From the NCBI RefSeq assembly GCF_002160015.1, contig NZ_NFJT01000013.1:1-64000 (forward strand): 64,000 nucleotides of DNA. The letters are read 5' to 3'. This stretch comes from Anaerofilum sp. An201 (lineage in GTDB: Bacteria > Bacillota > Clostridia > Oscillospirales > Ruminococcaceae). Of this stretch, positions 55,689-64,000 are shown in pieces (the stretch's first letter is position 1; the number at the start of each line of letters is the position of its first letter). Position numbers and translations under genes: made by a program. The notes beneath the pieces were generated by a model, which made no database searches, had not been told where the DNA came from, and saw nothing but the letters and a program-made list of their open reading frames with translations.

Positions 55689-56018
55689 CCCTCTTCCCTC
55701 TTCCTTTCTCCACCCCTTTTTGGGAGGGAAGATGGAAAAGGGAATCGGGAAAGAACGGGGCACAGCACCGGGCGGCTCCCCCAAAGGCTTCCCCCCTGGG
55801 GGGAAGCTGTCGCCGCAGGCGACGGATGAGGGGAGAGCTTCCCCTCCGCACAAACCACCGTTTTTCCTGCAAACCGCGTCTCTTCTGCCACGCCATCGGC
55901 AGCAAACAAAAGCAAAAGGGCCCGCCGCCTGCAATTCACAGGCGGCAAGCCCTTTTTGGCTTGCTGCACATTTTTTGCTGCCAACGGCCGCCCCACTCGT
56001 TGGGGTGCCGGCGCTTTC
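55689..56018. other. Intergenic region with repeat and prs terminator, no gene seen
   Basis: After the tRNA terminator comes a T/C-rich then A/G-rich stretch (about 55684-55765) that can pair with itself (CTTTTTGGGAGGGAAGATGGAAAAGG part). The dispersed repeat copy D follows at 55782, and a hairpin at about 55918-55957 (GGGCCCGCCGCCTG/CAGGCGGCAAGCCC) can end the minus-strand prs transcript. No coding frame is supported. Confidence 0.6.
55782..55844 (+). repeat. Dispersed double-hairpin repeat, copy D
   Basis: CAAAGGCTTCCCCCCTGGGGGGAAGC, then a GTCGCC/GGCGAC hairpin with loop GCAG, then GGATGAGGGGAGAGCTTCCC. This is the clearest of the four copies and has the same orientation. It sits between the tRNA terminator and the 3' end of prs. 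Confidence 0.8.
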
Positions 56019-57170
56019 TCAGCCCTTGCGATGGCGGGCCAGCAGCTGCTCGATCTTCGCATGGGGATCGAGGATGGAGCTGACCGAAATGTCGTGGTTC
56101 AGGGCCACGATGAAGTAGGCGATGTACTTGGACACATCCACCTCGTGGAACCAGGGACGGCTCAGCAGCTCGGGGGTGCGATAGGTCAGGTTGGTGCCCA
56201 GCACGCCGGTGATGATGCCCTGCTCCACCGCCTTGTCGAAGGACTCCAGGCCGTTGGTGAAGATGGTGTAGGTGGCGTAGGCGAAGATGCGGTTTGCGCC
56301 GCGCTCCTTCAGCTCATAGCCGATGTCCAGCATGCTCTCGCCGGAGGAGATGATGTCGTCCGCAATAAAGACGTCCTTGCCCTTCACGCTCTCGCCCAGA
56401 TACTCGTGGGCGACGATGGGGTTGCGGCCGTTCACGATGCGGCTGTAGTCGCGGCGCTTGTAGAACATGCCCAGGTTCACGCCCAGCACGCTGGCGTAGT
56501 ACATGTTGCGGTTCATGGCGCCCTCGTCCGGGCTGATGACCATGAAGTTGTCGCGGTCGGGCTGGAGGTCGGGGTAGGCCTTCAGCAGCGCCTTCAGCAC
56601 CTGGTAGGTGGGCATGGCGTTGTCGAAGCCCATGATGGGCACAGCGTTCTGCACACGGGGATCGTGCGCGTCGAAGGTGATGATGTTGCTCACGCCCATG
56701 TTCTGCAGCTCCTGCAGCGCGAAGGCACAGTCGAGGCTCTCGCGGTAGCTGCGGCGGTGCTGGCGGCTGCCGTACAGCATGGGCATGATGACGTTGATGC
56801 GGTGGGCCTTGCCGCTGGCGGCCTGGATCAGACGCTTGAGATCCTGGAAATGGTCGTCGGGCGACATGTAGTTCTCGTGTCCGAACATCTTGTAGGTACA
56901 GTTGTAGTTGCCCATGTCGGTGATGATATACAGGTCATCGCCGCGCACGGTCTGCTTGATCATACCCTTGCCGTCACCGGACGAAAAGCGGGGGCATTCG
57001 CTGGGGATGATAAAGGTGTCCTCGGTATGGCCGGCTTCTTTGGCCCATCTGGTGAGGTGCGCGTCGATCAGGGCGCCCTGCTCCACCGCGCCGGGAGCCA
57101 CGATCAGGCCCAGCTCTGCCACACTGGTTTCTTTGCCAAATACATCTCTCGCATTGTTCGCGTGTACCAT
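56019..57170 (-). CDS. prs: Ribose-phosphate pyrophosphokinase
   Basis: A 383-residue PRPP synthetase. The PRPP-binding loop is VFIADDIISSGESMLD; the ATP/flexible-loop region has KRRDYSRIVNG and the metal/ATP segment has NVIMPMLYGSRQHRR. The protein is longer than the typical 315-residue Prs and of the divergent type found in many Clostridia. It supplies PRPP for purine, pyrimidine, His and Trp synthesis. ATG 57170 lies about 11 nt after GGAG; a second ATG upstream (MNGGV) would put the start inside that site. It is monocistronic, with a roughly 300-nt leader region. Confidence 0.92.
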   Translation of the reverse strand: MVHANNARDVFGKETSVAELGLIVAPGAVEQGALIDAHLTRWAKEAGHTEDTFIIPSECPRFSSGDGKGMIKQTVRGDDLYIITDMGNYNCTYKMFGHENYMSPDDHFQDLKRLIQAASGKAHRINVIMPMLYGSRQHRRSYRESLDCAFALQELQNMGVSNIITFDAHDPRVQNAVPIMGFDNAMPTYQVLKALLKAYPDLQPDRDNFMVISPDEGAMNRNMYYASVLGVNLGMFYKRRDYSRIVNGRNPIVAHEYLGESVKGKDVFIADDIISSGESMLDIGYELKERGANRIFAYATYTIFTNGLESFDKAVEQGIITGVLGTNLTYRTPELLSRPWFHEVDVSKYIAYFIVALNHDISVSSILDPHAKIEQLLARHRKG

Positions 57171-57466
57171 GTAGTGTAACACTCCTCCGTTCATTCGCCA
57201 ATCTTCGTTCGACAATCCACACAGCGGGCGGCCGCTCCCTGTTCTGAGCAGACCACCCCTATATGGATATTGTAACACACTTCGACAAAAAATCACAGGT
57301 AATTTCGTGCAAAACAAAATTTTCTGTAACTTGTCTGTAAACTTTCTGCAGGACGAGGAAAAAGTAGAACTTCTGCCCAATCGGGCCAATTTTTTGTTTT
57401 GGGCGATGCAGCGAAAAACAAAAGCGCCCCCGCCGCCCAAAACGGGCAGCGGGAGCGCATGCGAAC
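57171..57466. other. Intergenic region between prs and rplQ
   Basis: This 296-nt gap holds the terminator of the ribosomal operon (about 57419-57456, minus strand, GCGCTCCCGCTGCCC/GGGCGGCGGGGGCGC followed by TTTTG) and an AT-rich stretch that must hold the prs promoter; TACAAT on the minus strand at about 57273-57278 is a possible -10. No gene is supported. Confidence 0.6.
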
Positions 57467-57808
57467 TCAAACCAGCTCGATGATGGCCATCTCGGCAGCG
57501 TCGCCGCGACGGGCGCCGATCTTCACGATGCGGGTGTAACCGCCGGTGCGATCAGCATACTTGGGGGCGATCTCGTCGATCACCTTTTTGGCAACGGTCT
57601 CCTTGGTGATGTAGGAGAACACCTGACGCTTCGCGTGCAGGTCCTCGCGCTTGCCGAGGGTTACCATCTTCTCCGCCATCGAACGCACCTCTTTGGCGCG
57701 GGTGACGGTGGTCTCGATCTTGCCGTTCTCGAACAGGTATGTCACCATGCCACGCAGCATCGACTTGCGGTGGTCACTGGTTCTGCCAAGCTTTCTGGTA
57801 CCGGGCAT
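57467..57808 (-). CDS. rplQ: 50S ribosomal protein L17
   Basis: 113 residues, the usual size for the short bacterial form. It starts [20 protein letters not shown], which is the family signature, and contains [20 protein letters not shown]. It binds 23S rRNA near the exit tunnel and is the last gene of the alpha operon, just after rpoA. A strong terminator follows. Confidence 0.99.
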   Translation of the reverse strand: MPGTRKLGRTSDHRKSMLRGMVTYLFENGKIETTVTRAKEVRSMAEKMVTLGKREDLHAKRQVFSYITKETVAKKVIDEIAPKYADRTGGYTRIVKIGARRGDAAEMAIIELV

Positions 57809-57831
57809 CCCGTTTCACTCCTTTGCAGTAA

Positions 57832-58785
57832 TTACTCTTCGTCTTTGGTCAGGTCAAAGCCCAGAGACTGCAGCTTTGCAATCACTTCTTCCAGGCTCTT
57901 GCGTCCGAGGTTGCGGACCTTCATCATCTCGTCCTCGGACTTATTCACAAGGTCTTCTACCGTGTTGATGCCGGCGCGCTTCAGGCAGTTGAAGCTGCGC
58001 ACCGACAGGTCCAGCTCCTCGATGGTCATCTCCAGAGCCTTCTCCTTGCCCTTGTCGTCCTTTTCCACCATGATCTCGGCATCCATCGCCTCCTGCGACA
58101 GGTTCACAAACAGGTTCAGATGCTCGGTCAGCACGCGCGCAGCCAGGCTCACGGCCTCTTTGGCGCTGATGGTGCCGTCGGTCCAAACCTCCAGGCTCAG
58201 CTTGTCGTAGTCGGTGATCTGGCCCACACGGGTGTTCTCGACAACAGGGTTCACCTTCAGAACCGGGGTGTAGATGCTGTCGATGGGCAGGGTGCCCACG
58301 GCGGCCTCGGCCAGGTTCTGCTTATTGCGCTCCGCGGGGACATAGCCGCGCCCTCTGTCGAAGGTGAGCTCCATCGTGAGATGGGCGCCCTCGGCCAGGG
58401 TGGCGATGTGCCAGTCGGGATTCAGGATATCGATCTCGGCATCCTGCTGGATGCTGCCGGCGGTTACCTCGCCCTCGCCACTGGCCTCGATCCGCACTGT
58501 TTTGGGACCGTCGGAGTACAGCTTCGCAGTCACACCCTTCAGGTTCAGCACGATCTCGGTGACGTCCTCTTTCACACCGGGGATGGTGGAAAACTCATGC
58601 ACAACGCCATCGATCTTGACACTGGTAATCGCAACGCCGGGAAGCGAAGAGAGCAGTACGCGCCGCAGGCAGTTGCCCAGCGTGGTACCGAAACCGCGCT
58701 CCAGAGGCTCCACCACGAACTTGCCATGCCAGCCGTCCGGGGAAAGAGTCTCGGTCTCGATCCTGGGCCGTTCAATCTCCATCAT
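57832..58785 (-). CDS. rpoA: DNA-directed RNA polymerase alpha subunit
   Basis: 317 residues, typical length. The N-terminal dimerisation domain has [20 protein letters not shown] and the C-terminal domain (residues about 250-317) has [16 protein letters not shown] and [13 protein letters not shown], which bind UP elements and activators. AAGGAGG lies six bases before ATG 58785. It is the penultimate gene of the operon, between rpsD and rplQ. Confidence 0.99.
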   Translation of the reverse strand: MMEIERPRIETETLSPDGWHGKFVVEPLERGFGTTLGNCLRRVLLSSLPGVAITSVKIDGVVHEFSTIPGVKEDVTEIVLNLKGVTAKLYSDGPKTVRIEASGEGEVTAGSIQQDAEIDILNPDWHIATLAEGAHLTMELTFDRGRGYVPAERNKQNLAEAAVGTLPIDSIYTPVLKVNPVVENTRVGQITDYDKLSLEVWTDGTISAKEAVSLAARVLTEHLNLFVNLSQEAMDAEIMVEKDDKGKEKALEMTIEELDLSVRSFNCLKRAGINTVEDLVNKSEDEMMKVRNLGRKSLEEVIAKLQSLGFDLTKDEE

Positions 58786-58859
58786 TCAAAACCCTCCTTG
58801 GTCAGCCGGCGCACAGGGCGCCGGCGTCGTTGATTCGCGTTCCCTGTGCGGGCAGCGGA

Positions 58860-59486
58860 TTATTTGGAGTACAGCTCGACGATGAGGTGCTCCTCAACTT
58901 CGAAGTCGATGTCGGCGCGGTCGGGCAGACGATCCACCACAACGGCCATGTTCTCGGCGTCCTTGCTCATCCACACGGGCACGGGACGGGCAGCGTTCTT
59001 CTCGATGCACTCCTTGATCTTGCCGCAATCGGTGGTCTTCACAGCCACCTTATCGCCGGCCTTCAGCAGATAGGAGGGGATGTTCACGGTCTGGCCGTTC
59101 ACGGTGAAGTGACGGTGCAGCACCAGCTGACGGGCTTCCTTGCGGCTCATGGCAAAGCCGGCGCGGTACACCACGTTGTCCAGCCTGCTTTCAAGGATCC
59201 TAAGCAGGTTCTCACCGGTCATGCCGGCCTTGCGCTCGGCCATCTCGAAGTAGTGGGCGAACTGGCTCTCCAGCACGCCGTAGTAGCGCTTCGCCTTCTG
59301 CTTGGCGCGCAGCTGCAGGCCATACTCAGACACCTTCTTGCGGGCGTTCAGCTGGCCGTGCTGGCCGGGGGCGAAGGCACGATGGTTCATAGAGCATTTC
59401 TCGGAATAGCAGCGCTCGCCTTTCAAAAAGAGCTTTTGGCCCTCGCGGCGGCACTGGCGGCAAACAGCGCCTGTATATCTTGCCAT
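58860..59486 (-). CDS. rpsD: 30S ribosomal protein S4
   Basis: 208 residues. It starts [20 protein letters not shown], carries the S4 domain near residues 97-160 ([20 protein letters not shown]) and the zinc-type CxxC...C-x12-H start seen in the C+ form (Cys9, Cys12, Cys26, Cys31 region). S4 nucleates assembly of the small subunit and often represses its operon in translation. It lies between rpsK and rpoA. Confidence 0.99.
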   Translation of the reverse strand: MARYTGAVCRQCRREGQKLFLKGERCYSEKCSMNHRAFAPGQHGQLNARKKVSEYGLQLRAKQKAKRYYGVLESQFAHYFEMAERKAGMTGENLLRILESRLDNVVYRAGFAMSRKEARQLVLHRHFTVNGQTVNIPSYLLKAGDKVAVKTTDCGKIKECIEKNAARPVPVWMSKDAENMAVVVDRLPDRADIDFEVEEHLIVELYSK

Positions 59487-59505
59487 TCGATGTTCCTCCT
59501 TGTAA

Positions 59506-59910
59506 TTAGATGCGGCGACGCTTCGGGGGGCGGCAGCCGTTGTGAGGGATGGGGGTAACGTCCTTGATCATATTTACCTCCAGGCCGGTAGCCTGCAGCG
59601 CGCGGATAGCGGCTTCACGGCCGGCGCCGGGTCCCTTCACATAGACCTCAACGGTCTTCATGCCATGCTCCATAGCAGCCTTGGCAGCGGTTTCAGCAGC
59701 GGTCTGGGCGGCAAACGGGGTGCTCTTGCGAGAACCGCGGAAGTTCAGCCCGCCGGAAGAAGCCCAGGATACGGTGTTGCCCTGCACGTCGGTGATGGTG
59801 ACGATGGTGTTGTTGAACGTGCTCTGAATGTGGGCAGCGCCGCGTTCGATGTTTTTACGCTCGCGACGCTTGGTGCGAACGGCGGTTTTCTTAGCAGCAG
59901 CTTTCGCCAT
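59506..59910 (-). CDS. rpsK: 30S ribosomal protein S11
   Basis: 134 residues; the C-terminal half shows the signature [19 protein letters not shown], and the end [11 protein letters not shown] is diagnostic. The start is a lysine/arginine-rich region ([20 protein letters not shown]), as in other Firmicutes. It forms part of the platform of the small subunit. It lies between rpsM and rpsD. Confidence 0.99.
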   Translation of the reverse strand: MAKAAAKKTAVRTKRRERKNIERGAAHIQSTFNNTIVTITDVQGNTVSWASSGGLNFRGSRKSTPFAAQTAAETAAKAAMEHGMKTVEVYVKGPGAGREAAIRALQATGLEVNMIKDVTPIPHNGCRPPKRRRI

Positions 59911-59929
59911 CTTACTGTCCTCCTGTCAA

Positions 59930-60298
59930 TTATTTCTTCTTGTTGGCGACAGTGCGCTTGGGACCTTTGCGGGTACGGGCATTGGTCTTGGAGCGCTGGC
60001 CGCGAACGGGCAGACCCTTGCGGTGGCGAACGCCACGGTAGCACTGGATCTCGATCAGACGCTTGATGTCAAGCGCGGTGTTGCGGCGCAGATCGCCTTC
60101 AACGGTGAAGTGTTTGTCGATATAGTCGCGGATCAGAGCCTCCTGATCGGCGGTCAGATCCTTCACGCGGGTATCGGGGTTGATACCGGTGGCGGCGAGG
60201 ATCTCTTTGGCAGAGCTATGGCCGATGCCATAGATATAAGTCAGGCCAATTTCAACCCGCTTCTCTCGGGGCAGGTCAACTCCGGCAATACGTGCCAT
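59930..60298 (-). CDS. rpsM: 30S ribosomal protein S13
   Basis: 122 residues. [20 protein letters not shown] and the [20 protein letters not shown] signature are diagnostic. It contacts the large subunit and the P-site tRNA. It follows rpmJ in the usual spc/alpha order. Confidence 0.99.
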   Translation of the reverse strand: MARIAGVDLPREKRVEIGLTYIYGIGHSSAKEILAATGINPDTRVKDLTADQEALIRDYIDKHFTVEGDLRRNTALDIKRLIEIQCYRGVRHRKGLPVRGQRSKTNARTRKGPKRTVANKKK

Positions 60299-60376
60299 CT
60301 TTTCAGCACCTCCTGATTAATTATCCCAGTTGGTTCGCGGCGAGGGGCGGGATGTCCTTGCTCGCCGGATGCCAGC

Positions 60377-60490
60377 TTAGCCCTGGCGCTGCTTATGCTT
60401 GGGGTTGGCGCAGATTACCATCACGCGGCCTTTGCGCTTGATTACCTTGCACTTTTCGCAGATGGGTTTTACGGAAGGCTTTACCTTCAT
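60377..60490 (-). CDS. rpmJ: 50S ribosomal protein L36
   Basis: 37 residues: [20 protein letters not shown] at the start and the zinc ligands CxxC...C...H (Cys11, Cys14, Cys27, His32) that mark the zinc form. A GGAGG site precedes the ATG. It lies between infA and rpsM, as in other Firmicutes. Confidence 0.98.
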   Translation of the reverse strand: MKVKPSVKPICEKCKVIKRKGRVMVICANPKHKQRQG

Positions 60491-60519
60491 GATGAATAAC
60501 CTCCTTCAAGGTGCGGCGC

Positions 60520-60738
60520 TTATTTCGAGCGCCACGTGATACGGCCCTTTGTCAGATCATAGGGCGACATTTCCATTGTAACTTTGTCTCCGGGCAGAAT
60601 ACGGATGAAATTCATGCGCAGCTTGCCGGAGATGTGGGCCAGAACCTTGTGGCCGCCCTGGATCTCTACCAGAAAGGTAGCATTGGGCATCGCTTCCACA
60701 ACGGTGCCTTCCACTTCGATGACGTCTTCTTTAGACAA
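60520..60738 (-). CDS. infA: Translation initiation factor IF-1
   Basis: 72 residues with an S1-like OB fold: [20 protein letters not shown] at the N-terminus and [18 protein letters not shown] at the end. The only start that gives the standard 72-residue product is TTG at 60738, with GAGG ten bases before. The start overlaps the end of the KOW protein gene by 8 nt. Rare TTG use here may limit expression or couple it to the upstream gene. Confidence 0.97.
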   Translation of the reverse strand: MSKEDVIEVEGTVVEAMPNATFLVEIQGGHKVLAHISGKLRMNFIRILPGDKVTMEMSPYDLTKGRITWRSK

Positions 60739-61015
60739 GCTTCTTATCCTCCTCTGTGCCCGCAGGGCGGATGGAGGCTTCAAAGTCATCCATCGCCCGT
60801 TTGAGCTGTTGGTCGTTTGAAAGGGCCGCGGCCGGCAGCACCGTGTTGGTGCGGGCCAGATGGGCGGGGTTCTTGGGCTTGGGGTCGGCCAGCAGATGCC
60901 GCCGCCCGTCCGCCACCAGCACCCGGCCGGGCAAAAAGCCCACCACCGCAAGGTGCCGCGTTTTGTCCCTTCCGGCCTTCGAGCGCACGATCTGGCCTAT
61001 CTTCAGGTCTTTCAT
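60731..61015 (-). CDS. KOW-domain RNA-binding protein (ribosomal L14e-like)
   Basis: A 94-residue protein with a KOW-type motif at the start ([25 protein letters not shown]) and an SH3-like fold ([25 protein letters not shown]). Short proteins of this kind sit between map and infA in many Clostridia and are annotated as KOW domain-containing RNA-binding proteins. They are thought to bind ribosomal RNA, but the role is not established. It overlaps both map (4 nt) and infA. Confidence 0.9.
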   Translation of the reverse strand: MKDLKIGQIVRSKAGRDKTRHLAVVGFLPGRVLVADGRRHLLADPKPKNPAHLARTNTVLPAAALSNDQQLKRAMDDFEASIRPAGTEEDKKLV

Positions 61016-61773
61016 GCTTCCTCCTCGGCCACTGTCAGGATCTCGGGTCCCTTGGCGGTGACGGCCACCGTGTGCTCAAAGTGAGCGCTGAGGCCTCCGT
61101 CCGCCGTGACGACCGTCCATCCGTCGGAAAGGGTCTTCACCACATGGCTGTTCTGGTTCACCATGGGCTCGATGGCCAGGGTCATGCCGCACACAAGGCG
61201 CGGGCCCCGGCCGGCTTTTCCAAAGTTGGGCACCTCGGGGTCCTCGTGGAGCTCTCTGCCCACGCCGTGGCCCACATAGCTGCGCACAACCGAAAAGCCG
61301 TTATCCTCCACAAAGGCCTGCACCGCCGCGCCGATGTCGCCGATCCTGTTGCCGGAAACAGCAGCCGCTATGCCCCGGTACAGCGATTCTCTGGTGACTT
61401 CCAGCAGGCGGGCCGCTTCGCTGTCGATCTTGCCGCACCCGAAGGTGAAGGCGTTGTCGCCGTTGAAGCCGTCGATGGCAGCCCCTGTGTCGATGCTGAC
61501 AATATCACCCGGCCGGATCACGACCTTCTTCGAAGGGATGCCGTGGATCACCTGGTCGTTCACGCTGATGCATGCGCTCCCCGGGAACCCGTACAGCCCC
61601 TTGAAGTTGGGCCGCGCGCCGTGCCGGACGATCGTGTCGTAGATGATTTTGTCAAGGTCGGCGGTGGTGATGCCCGCTTCGATGGCCTCGCCGGCCGCCT
61701 TCAGCGCCAGCGCGCTGATGCGGCAGGCCCTGCGCATCTGCTCAAGCTCGTGAGCGTTCTTTACCGGGATCAC
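61012..61773 (-). CDS. map: Methionine aminopeptidase, type I
   Basis: 253 residues, the usual length. The metal ligands of the pita-bread fold are visible: SIDTGAAIDGFNGDNAFTF (two Asp), GHGVGRELHEDP (His), LAIEPM (Glu) and SAHFEHTVAVT (Glu). It removes the initiator Met from new proteins. It starts at GTG 61773 with GGAGG upstream, and its first bases overlap the adk stop by 4 nt (GTGA). The frame is open farther upstream only as a shadow of adk. Confidence 0.98.
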   Translation of the reverse strand: MIPVKNAHELEQMRRACRISALALKAAGEAIEAGITTADLDKIIYDTIVRHGARPNFKGLYGFPGSACISVNDQVIHGIPSKKVVIRPGDIVSIDTGAAIDGFNGDNAFTFGCGKIDSEAARLLEVTRESLYRGIAAAVSGNRIGDIGAAVQAFVEDNGFSVVRSYVGHGVGRELHEDPEVPNFGKAGRGPRLVCGMTLAIEPMVNQNSHVVKTLSDGWTVVTADGGLSAHFEHTVAVTAKGPEILTVAEEEA

Positions 61774-62411
61774 GCTTTCGCCTCCTCCAGCCGGGCCAGC
61801 AGAAGCGCCGAGGTGGCGGCCACTTCCTCCTGGCCTTCCACCACCGCCAGCTTGCCGCGCTGCCGATAGAAGTCGATCAGCGGCTCGGTCTGCTGGTGAT
61901 AGGTGTTCAGCCGCTCCTGGATGGTGGCGGGCTCGTCGTCCTTGCGGACGATCAGGCAGCCTCCGCACCGGTCGCAGACGTCCGGCTGCTGGCTGGGTTT
62001 GTAGAGCGTGTGGTAGCTGGCGCCGCAGGAAGCGCACACCCGGCGGCCCGAGAGCCGCTTCAGGATGGTTTCGTCGCTCACCTCGATGTCGATGACGCAG
62101 TCGATCTCCACGCCCATCTCCTCGAGGGCTTCCGCCTGGGCCACCGTGCGGGGCACGCCGTCCAGGATGAAGCCGTCCTTGCAGTCGTCCTGTGCCAGAC
62201 GCTCCTTGATGATGCTGATGATAACGGAATCGGGGACCAGGGCTCCAGAGTCGATGTAGCTCTTGGCCTTGAGGCCCATCTCGGTTTCGTTCTTGATGGC
62301 GGCGCGCAGGATATTGCCGGTGCTGATGGCCGGAATCCCCAGCTTGTCGCAGATCACTTCGGCCTGGGTACCTTTGCCGGCGCCGGGGGCGCCCAGAAGG
62401 ATCAATTTCAT
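61770..62411 (-). CDS. adk: Adenylate kinase (zinc LID type)
   Basis: 213 residues. The P-loop is GAPGAGKGTQA and the AMP-binding region reads ISTGNILRAAI. The LID domain has the Cys4-type zinc site (CASCGASYH...CDRCGG) common in Gram-positive Adk. It balances ATP, ADP and AMP. ATG 62411 is chosen because GGGG lies 9 nt before it; ATG 62420 overlaps that box. It lies between secY and map in the standard order. Confidence 0.98.
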   Translation of the reverse strand: MKLILLGAPGAGKGTQAEVICDKLGIPAISTGNILRAAIKNETEMGLKAKSYIDSGALVPDSVIISIIKERLAQDDCKDGFILDGVPRTVAQAEALEEMGVEIDCVIDIEVSDETILKRLSGRRVCASCGASYHTLYKPSQQPDVCDRCGGCLIVRKDDEPATIQERLNTYHQQTEPLIDFYRQRGKLAVVEGQEEVAATSALLLARLEEAKA

Positions 62412-62432
62412 GCCGTTCATCCCCTTTTTCGA

Positions 62433-63725
62433 TTATTTCAGGATCGATTTATAATGGCGGGGAGCCATATAGCTCTCCAGAGAGCGGGTGGTGTCCAGCG
62501 CAACGCCGACCACGATCAGCATGCTGGTGCCGCCCAGATGGATGGCCACGCCGGTGAGGTTGGCCAGGATGATGGGCAGGACCGCCACAACCACCAGGAA
62601 CAGCGCACCGATGAAGGTGAGCTTGCCCAGCACGCGGCTGATGAACTCGGCGGTGGGCCGGTCGCCGCGGATGCCGGGGATGGCGCCGTTGTTCTCGCGC
62701 AGGTTCTTGGCGATGTCAACGGGGTTGTACTGGATGGCTACATAGAAGTAGTTGAAACCGATGATCAGCAGGCTGTACAGCACCGCATAGAACATCGACG
62801 TGCTGTTGAACAGGCTGAAGAAGGCCGCCCAATAGGGATGCGCCGCCGCGTCCAGGTTGATGAAGCCGGCGATGGTGCCGGGGATCATGCACAGGCTGGA
62901 GGCGAAGATGACCGGCATAACGCCGCTCATGTTCACCTTGATGGGGATGTAGGTGGACTGGCCGCCGTACATCTTGCGTCCCACCACGCGCTGCGCGTAC
63001 TTCACCGGGATGCGGCGCTCGGCCGCGTTCAGGATCACCACGAACACGATGACGGCGATCGCGAACACCACCAGCAGCGGCAGGAAGATGTAGTACAGGG
63101 GCTGCTGCTGCGCCTTGGTGATCAGGCCGCCCACGGCGCCGATCACGTCGCTCCAGCGGGAGACGATGCCGATGAAGATCAGCAGCGAGACACCGTTGCC
63201 GATGCCCTTTTCGTCGATCTGTTCACCCAGCCAGGTGACCAGCATGCTGCCCGCCACAAAGCAGGACACGATGGTGGCGGCGGCAAACCAGCCTTCCCAG
63301 CCGCTGGTGTAGGTGACGGCGCCGTAGCCGTTGCGCAGCAGGGTGTAGAAGCCGATGCCCATCACCACCGCGATGCCGGCGCCGGTGTAGCGGGTGATCC
63401 GCTGCATCTTGCGCTGGCCTTCGCGGCCTTCCTTGGCCAGCCGCCCCAACGGCTCAATGGCCACCGCGAGCAGCTGGATAATGATGGAGGCGTTGATGTA
63501 GGGCTGCACCGACAGGGCAAACAGCGCGCCGTTGGACAGAGCGCCGCCCGACATCATGTTCAGATACGACAGCAGATTGGTGCTGCCGATACCGACCTTT
63601 TCGGGGTCGATGAAGGGAACGGTGATAGCACAGCCCAGCCGGAAGATCACGAGGATCATCAGGGTGTACAGCAGTCGCTTGCGCAGCTCCTGTACTTTCC
63701 AGGCGTTTTTGAAGGTATCAAACAC
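62433..63725 (-). CDS. secY: Preprotein translocase subunit SecY
   Basis: 430 residues with ten membrane helices forming the Sec channel. The N-terminal FKNAWKVQELRKRLLYTLMI and the cytoplasmic-loop motif IPVKYAQRVVGRKMYGGQSTYIP are diagnostic. It exports proteins such as the two LPXTG enzymes. The gene starts 1 nt after rplO ends and is the sixth-from-last type of gene in the spc operon. Confidence 0.99.
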   Translation of the reverse strand: MFDTFKNAWKVQELRKRLLYTLMILVIFRLGCAITVPFIDPEKVGIGSTNLLSYLNMMSGGALSNGALFALSVQPYINASIIIQLLAVAIEPLGRLAKEGREGQRKMQRITRYTGAGIAVVMGIGFYTLLRNGYGAVTYTSGWEGWFAAATIVSCFVAGSMLVTWLGEQIDEKGIGNGVSLLIFIGIVSRWSDVIGAVGGLITKAQQQPLYYIFLPLLVVFAIAVIVFVVILNAAERRIPVKYAQRVVGRKMYGGQSTYIPIKVNMSGVMPVIFASSLCMIPGTIAGFINLDAAAHPYWAAFFSLFNSTSMFYAVLYSLLIIGFNYFYVAIQYNPVDIAKNLRENNGAIPGIRGDRPTAEFISRVLGKLTFIGALFLVVVAVLPIILANLTGVAIHLGGTSMLIVVGVALDTTRSLESYMAPRHYKSILK

Positions 63726-63726
63726 C

Positions 63727-64000
63727 TCAGATCACCTCGGCCTTTCCGCCCGCCTTCTCGATCTTTTCTTTCGCGGAAGCAGTGTAGGCCGCAACCTGAA
63801 CGGTCAGCTCTTTGGTCAGCTCGCCATTGCCCAGGACCTTCACACCGTCCAGGGCCTTCTTGATGATGCCCTTTTCGATCAGGGCCTCGGCGGTGACAAC
63901 GCTGCCGGCCTCGAATTTCTCCAGGTCGCTCACCTTCACGGTGGCGTACTTGGTGGCGAAAATGTTGTTGAAGCCGCGCTTGGGCAGACGACGCTGCAGG
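63727..64000 (-). CDS. rplO: 50S ribosomal protein L15, C-terminal part (5' end outside window)
   Basis: About 91 residues of L15 are visible on the minus strand up to the window edge: [10 protein letters not shown], then [20 protein letters not shown], then [20 protein letters not shown]. The shorter frame that begins at 63939 starts at an internal GTG; the true start lies beyond position 64000. L15 helps late assembly of the large subunit. Its position next to secY is the standard one. Confidence 0.98.
   Translation of the reverse strand, partial: LQRRLPKRGFNNIFATKYATVKVSDLEKFEAGSVVTAEALIEKGIIKKALDGVKVLGNGELTKELTVQVAAYTASAKEKIEKAGGKAEVI

Overview
The window is about 64 kb of GC-rich DNA from a Gram-positive anaerobe, most likely a gut Clostridia of the Oscillospiraceae/Ruminococcaceae type (relatives of Faecalibacterium, Gemmiger or Subdoligranulum). 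The reasons are LPXTG cell-wall-anchored glycan enzymes, a T-box leader, 2-hydroxyacyl-CoA dehydratase activases, an S10/spc/alpha-type ribosomal tail with a KOW protein between map and infA, strong AGGAGG ribosome binding sites, and a dispersed double-hairpin repeat. The genus is inference.

Positions 1-35 kb form a carbohydrate-use region. It starts with the tail of a probable alpha-galactosidase-like protein and a D-lyxose isomerase. A 1,581-residue LPXTG-anchored beta-helix protein and an AraC regulator follow on the minus strand, divergent from a glucuronate operon (uxaC, uxuA, SDR-type fructuronate reductase). A membrane-bound AraC sensor is divergent from an operon of an LplB/YtcP/LplA-type sugar ABC importer, two formylglycine sulfatases and an enolase-superfamily enzyme. 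Next come a second, 1,870-residue LPXTG beta-helix protein and a PrsA/SurA-like lipoprotein. A third AraC regulator is divergent from a complete L-fucose operon (fucA, fucU, kinase, fucI, fucO). Together these suggest extracellular trimming of a sulfated, fucose- and uronate-containing glycan, import of the oligosaccharide, desulfation, and breakdown to keto-deoxy sugars and 1,2-propanediol.

Positions 35-45 kb are mixed: a nucleotidyltransferase-family protein, a membrane-anchored phosphoesterase, a Trp-type T-box in front of a TrpB2-like synthase, and a large serine recombinase next to a gene fragment cut off abruptly after about 198 codons. Then come an aldose-1-epimerase-like protein, TcdA and a glycerol dehydrogenase.

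Positions 45-56 kb hold a peptide/nickel-type ABC importer operon on the minus strand. It starts with a structured leader that ends in a terminator, so it is a candidate riboswitch. A two-gene (split) acyl-CoA dehydratase activase system, a small membrane protein and a CAU-anticodon tRNA follow. Positions 56-64 kb, all minus strand, hold prs and the end of the ribosomal-protein operon (rplO, secY, adk, map, KOW protein, infA, rpmJ, rpsM, rpsK, rpsD, rpoA, rplQ).

No CRISPR array, rRNA or intact prophage was seen. The items most worth following up are the ABC operon leader, the recombinase beside a truncated gene, the sulfatase/enolase-superfamily operon, the dispersed double-hairpin repeats and the structured gap at 36.1-36.4 kb.
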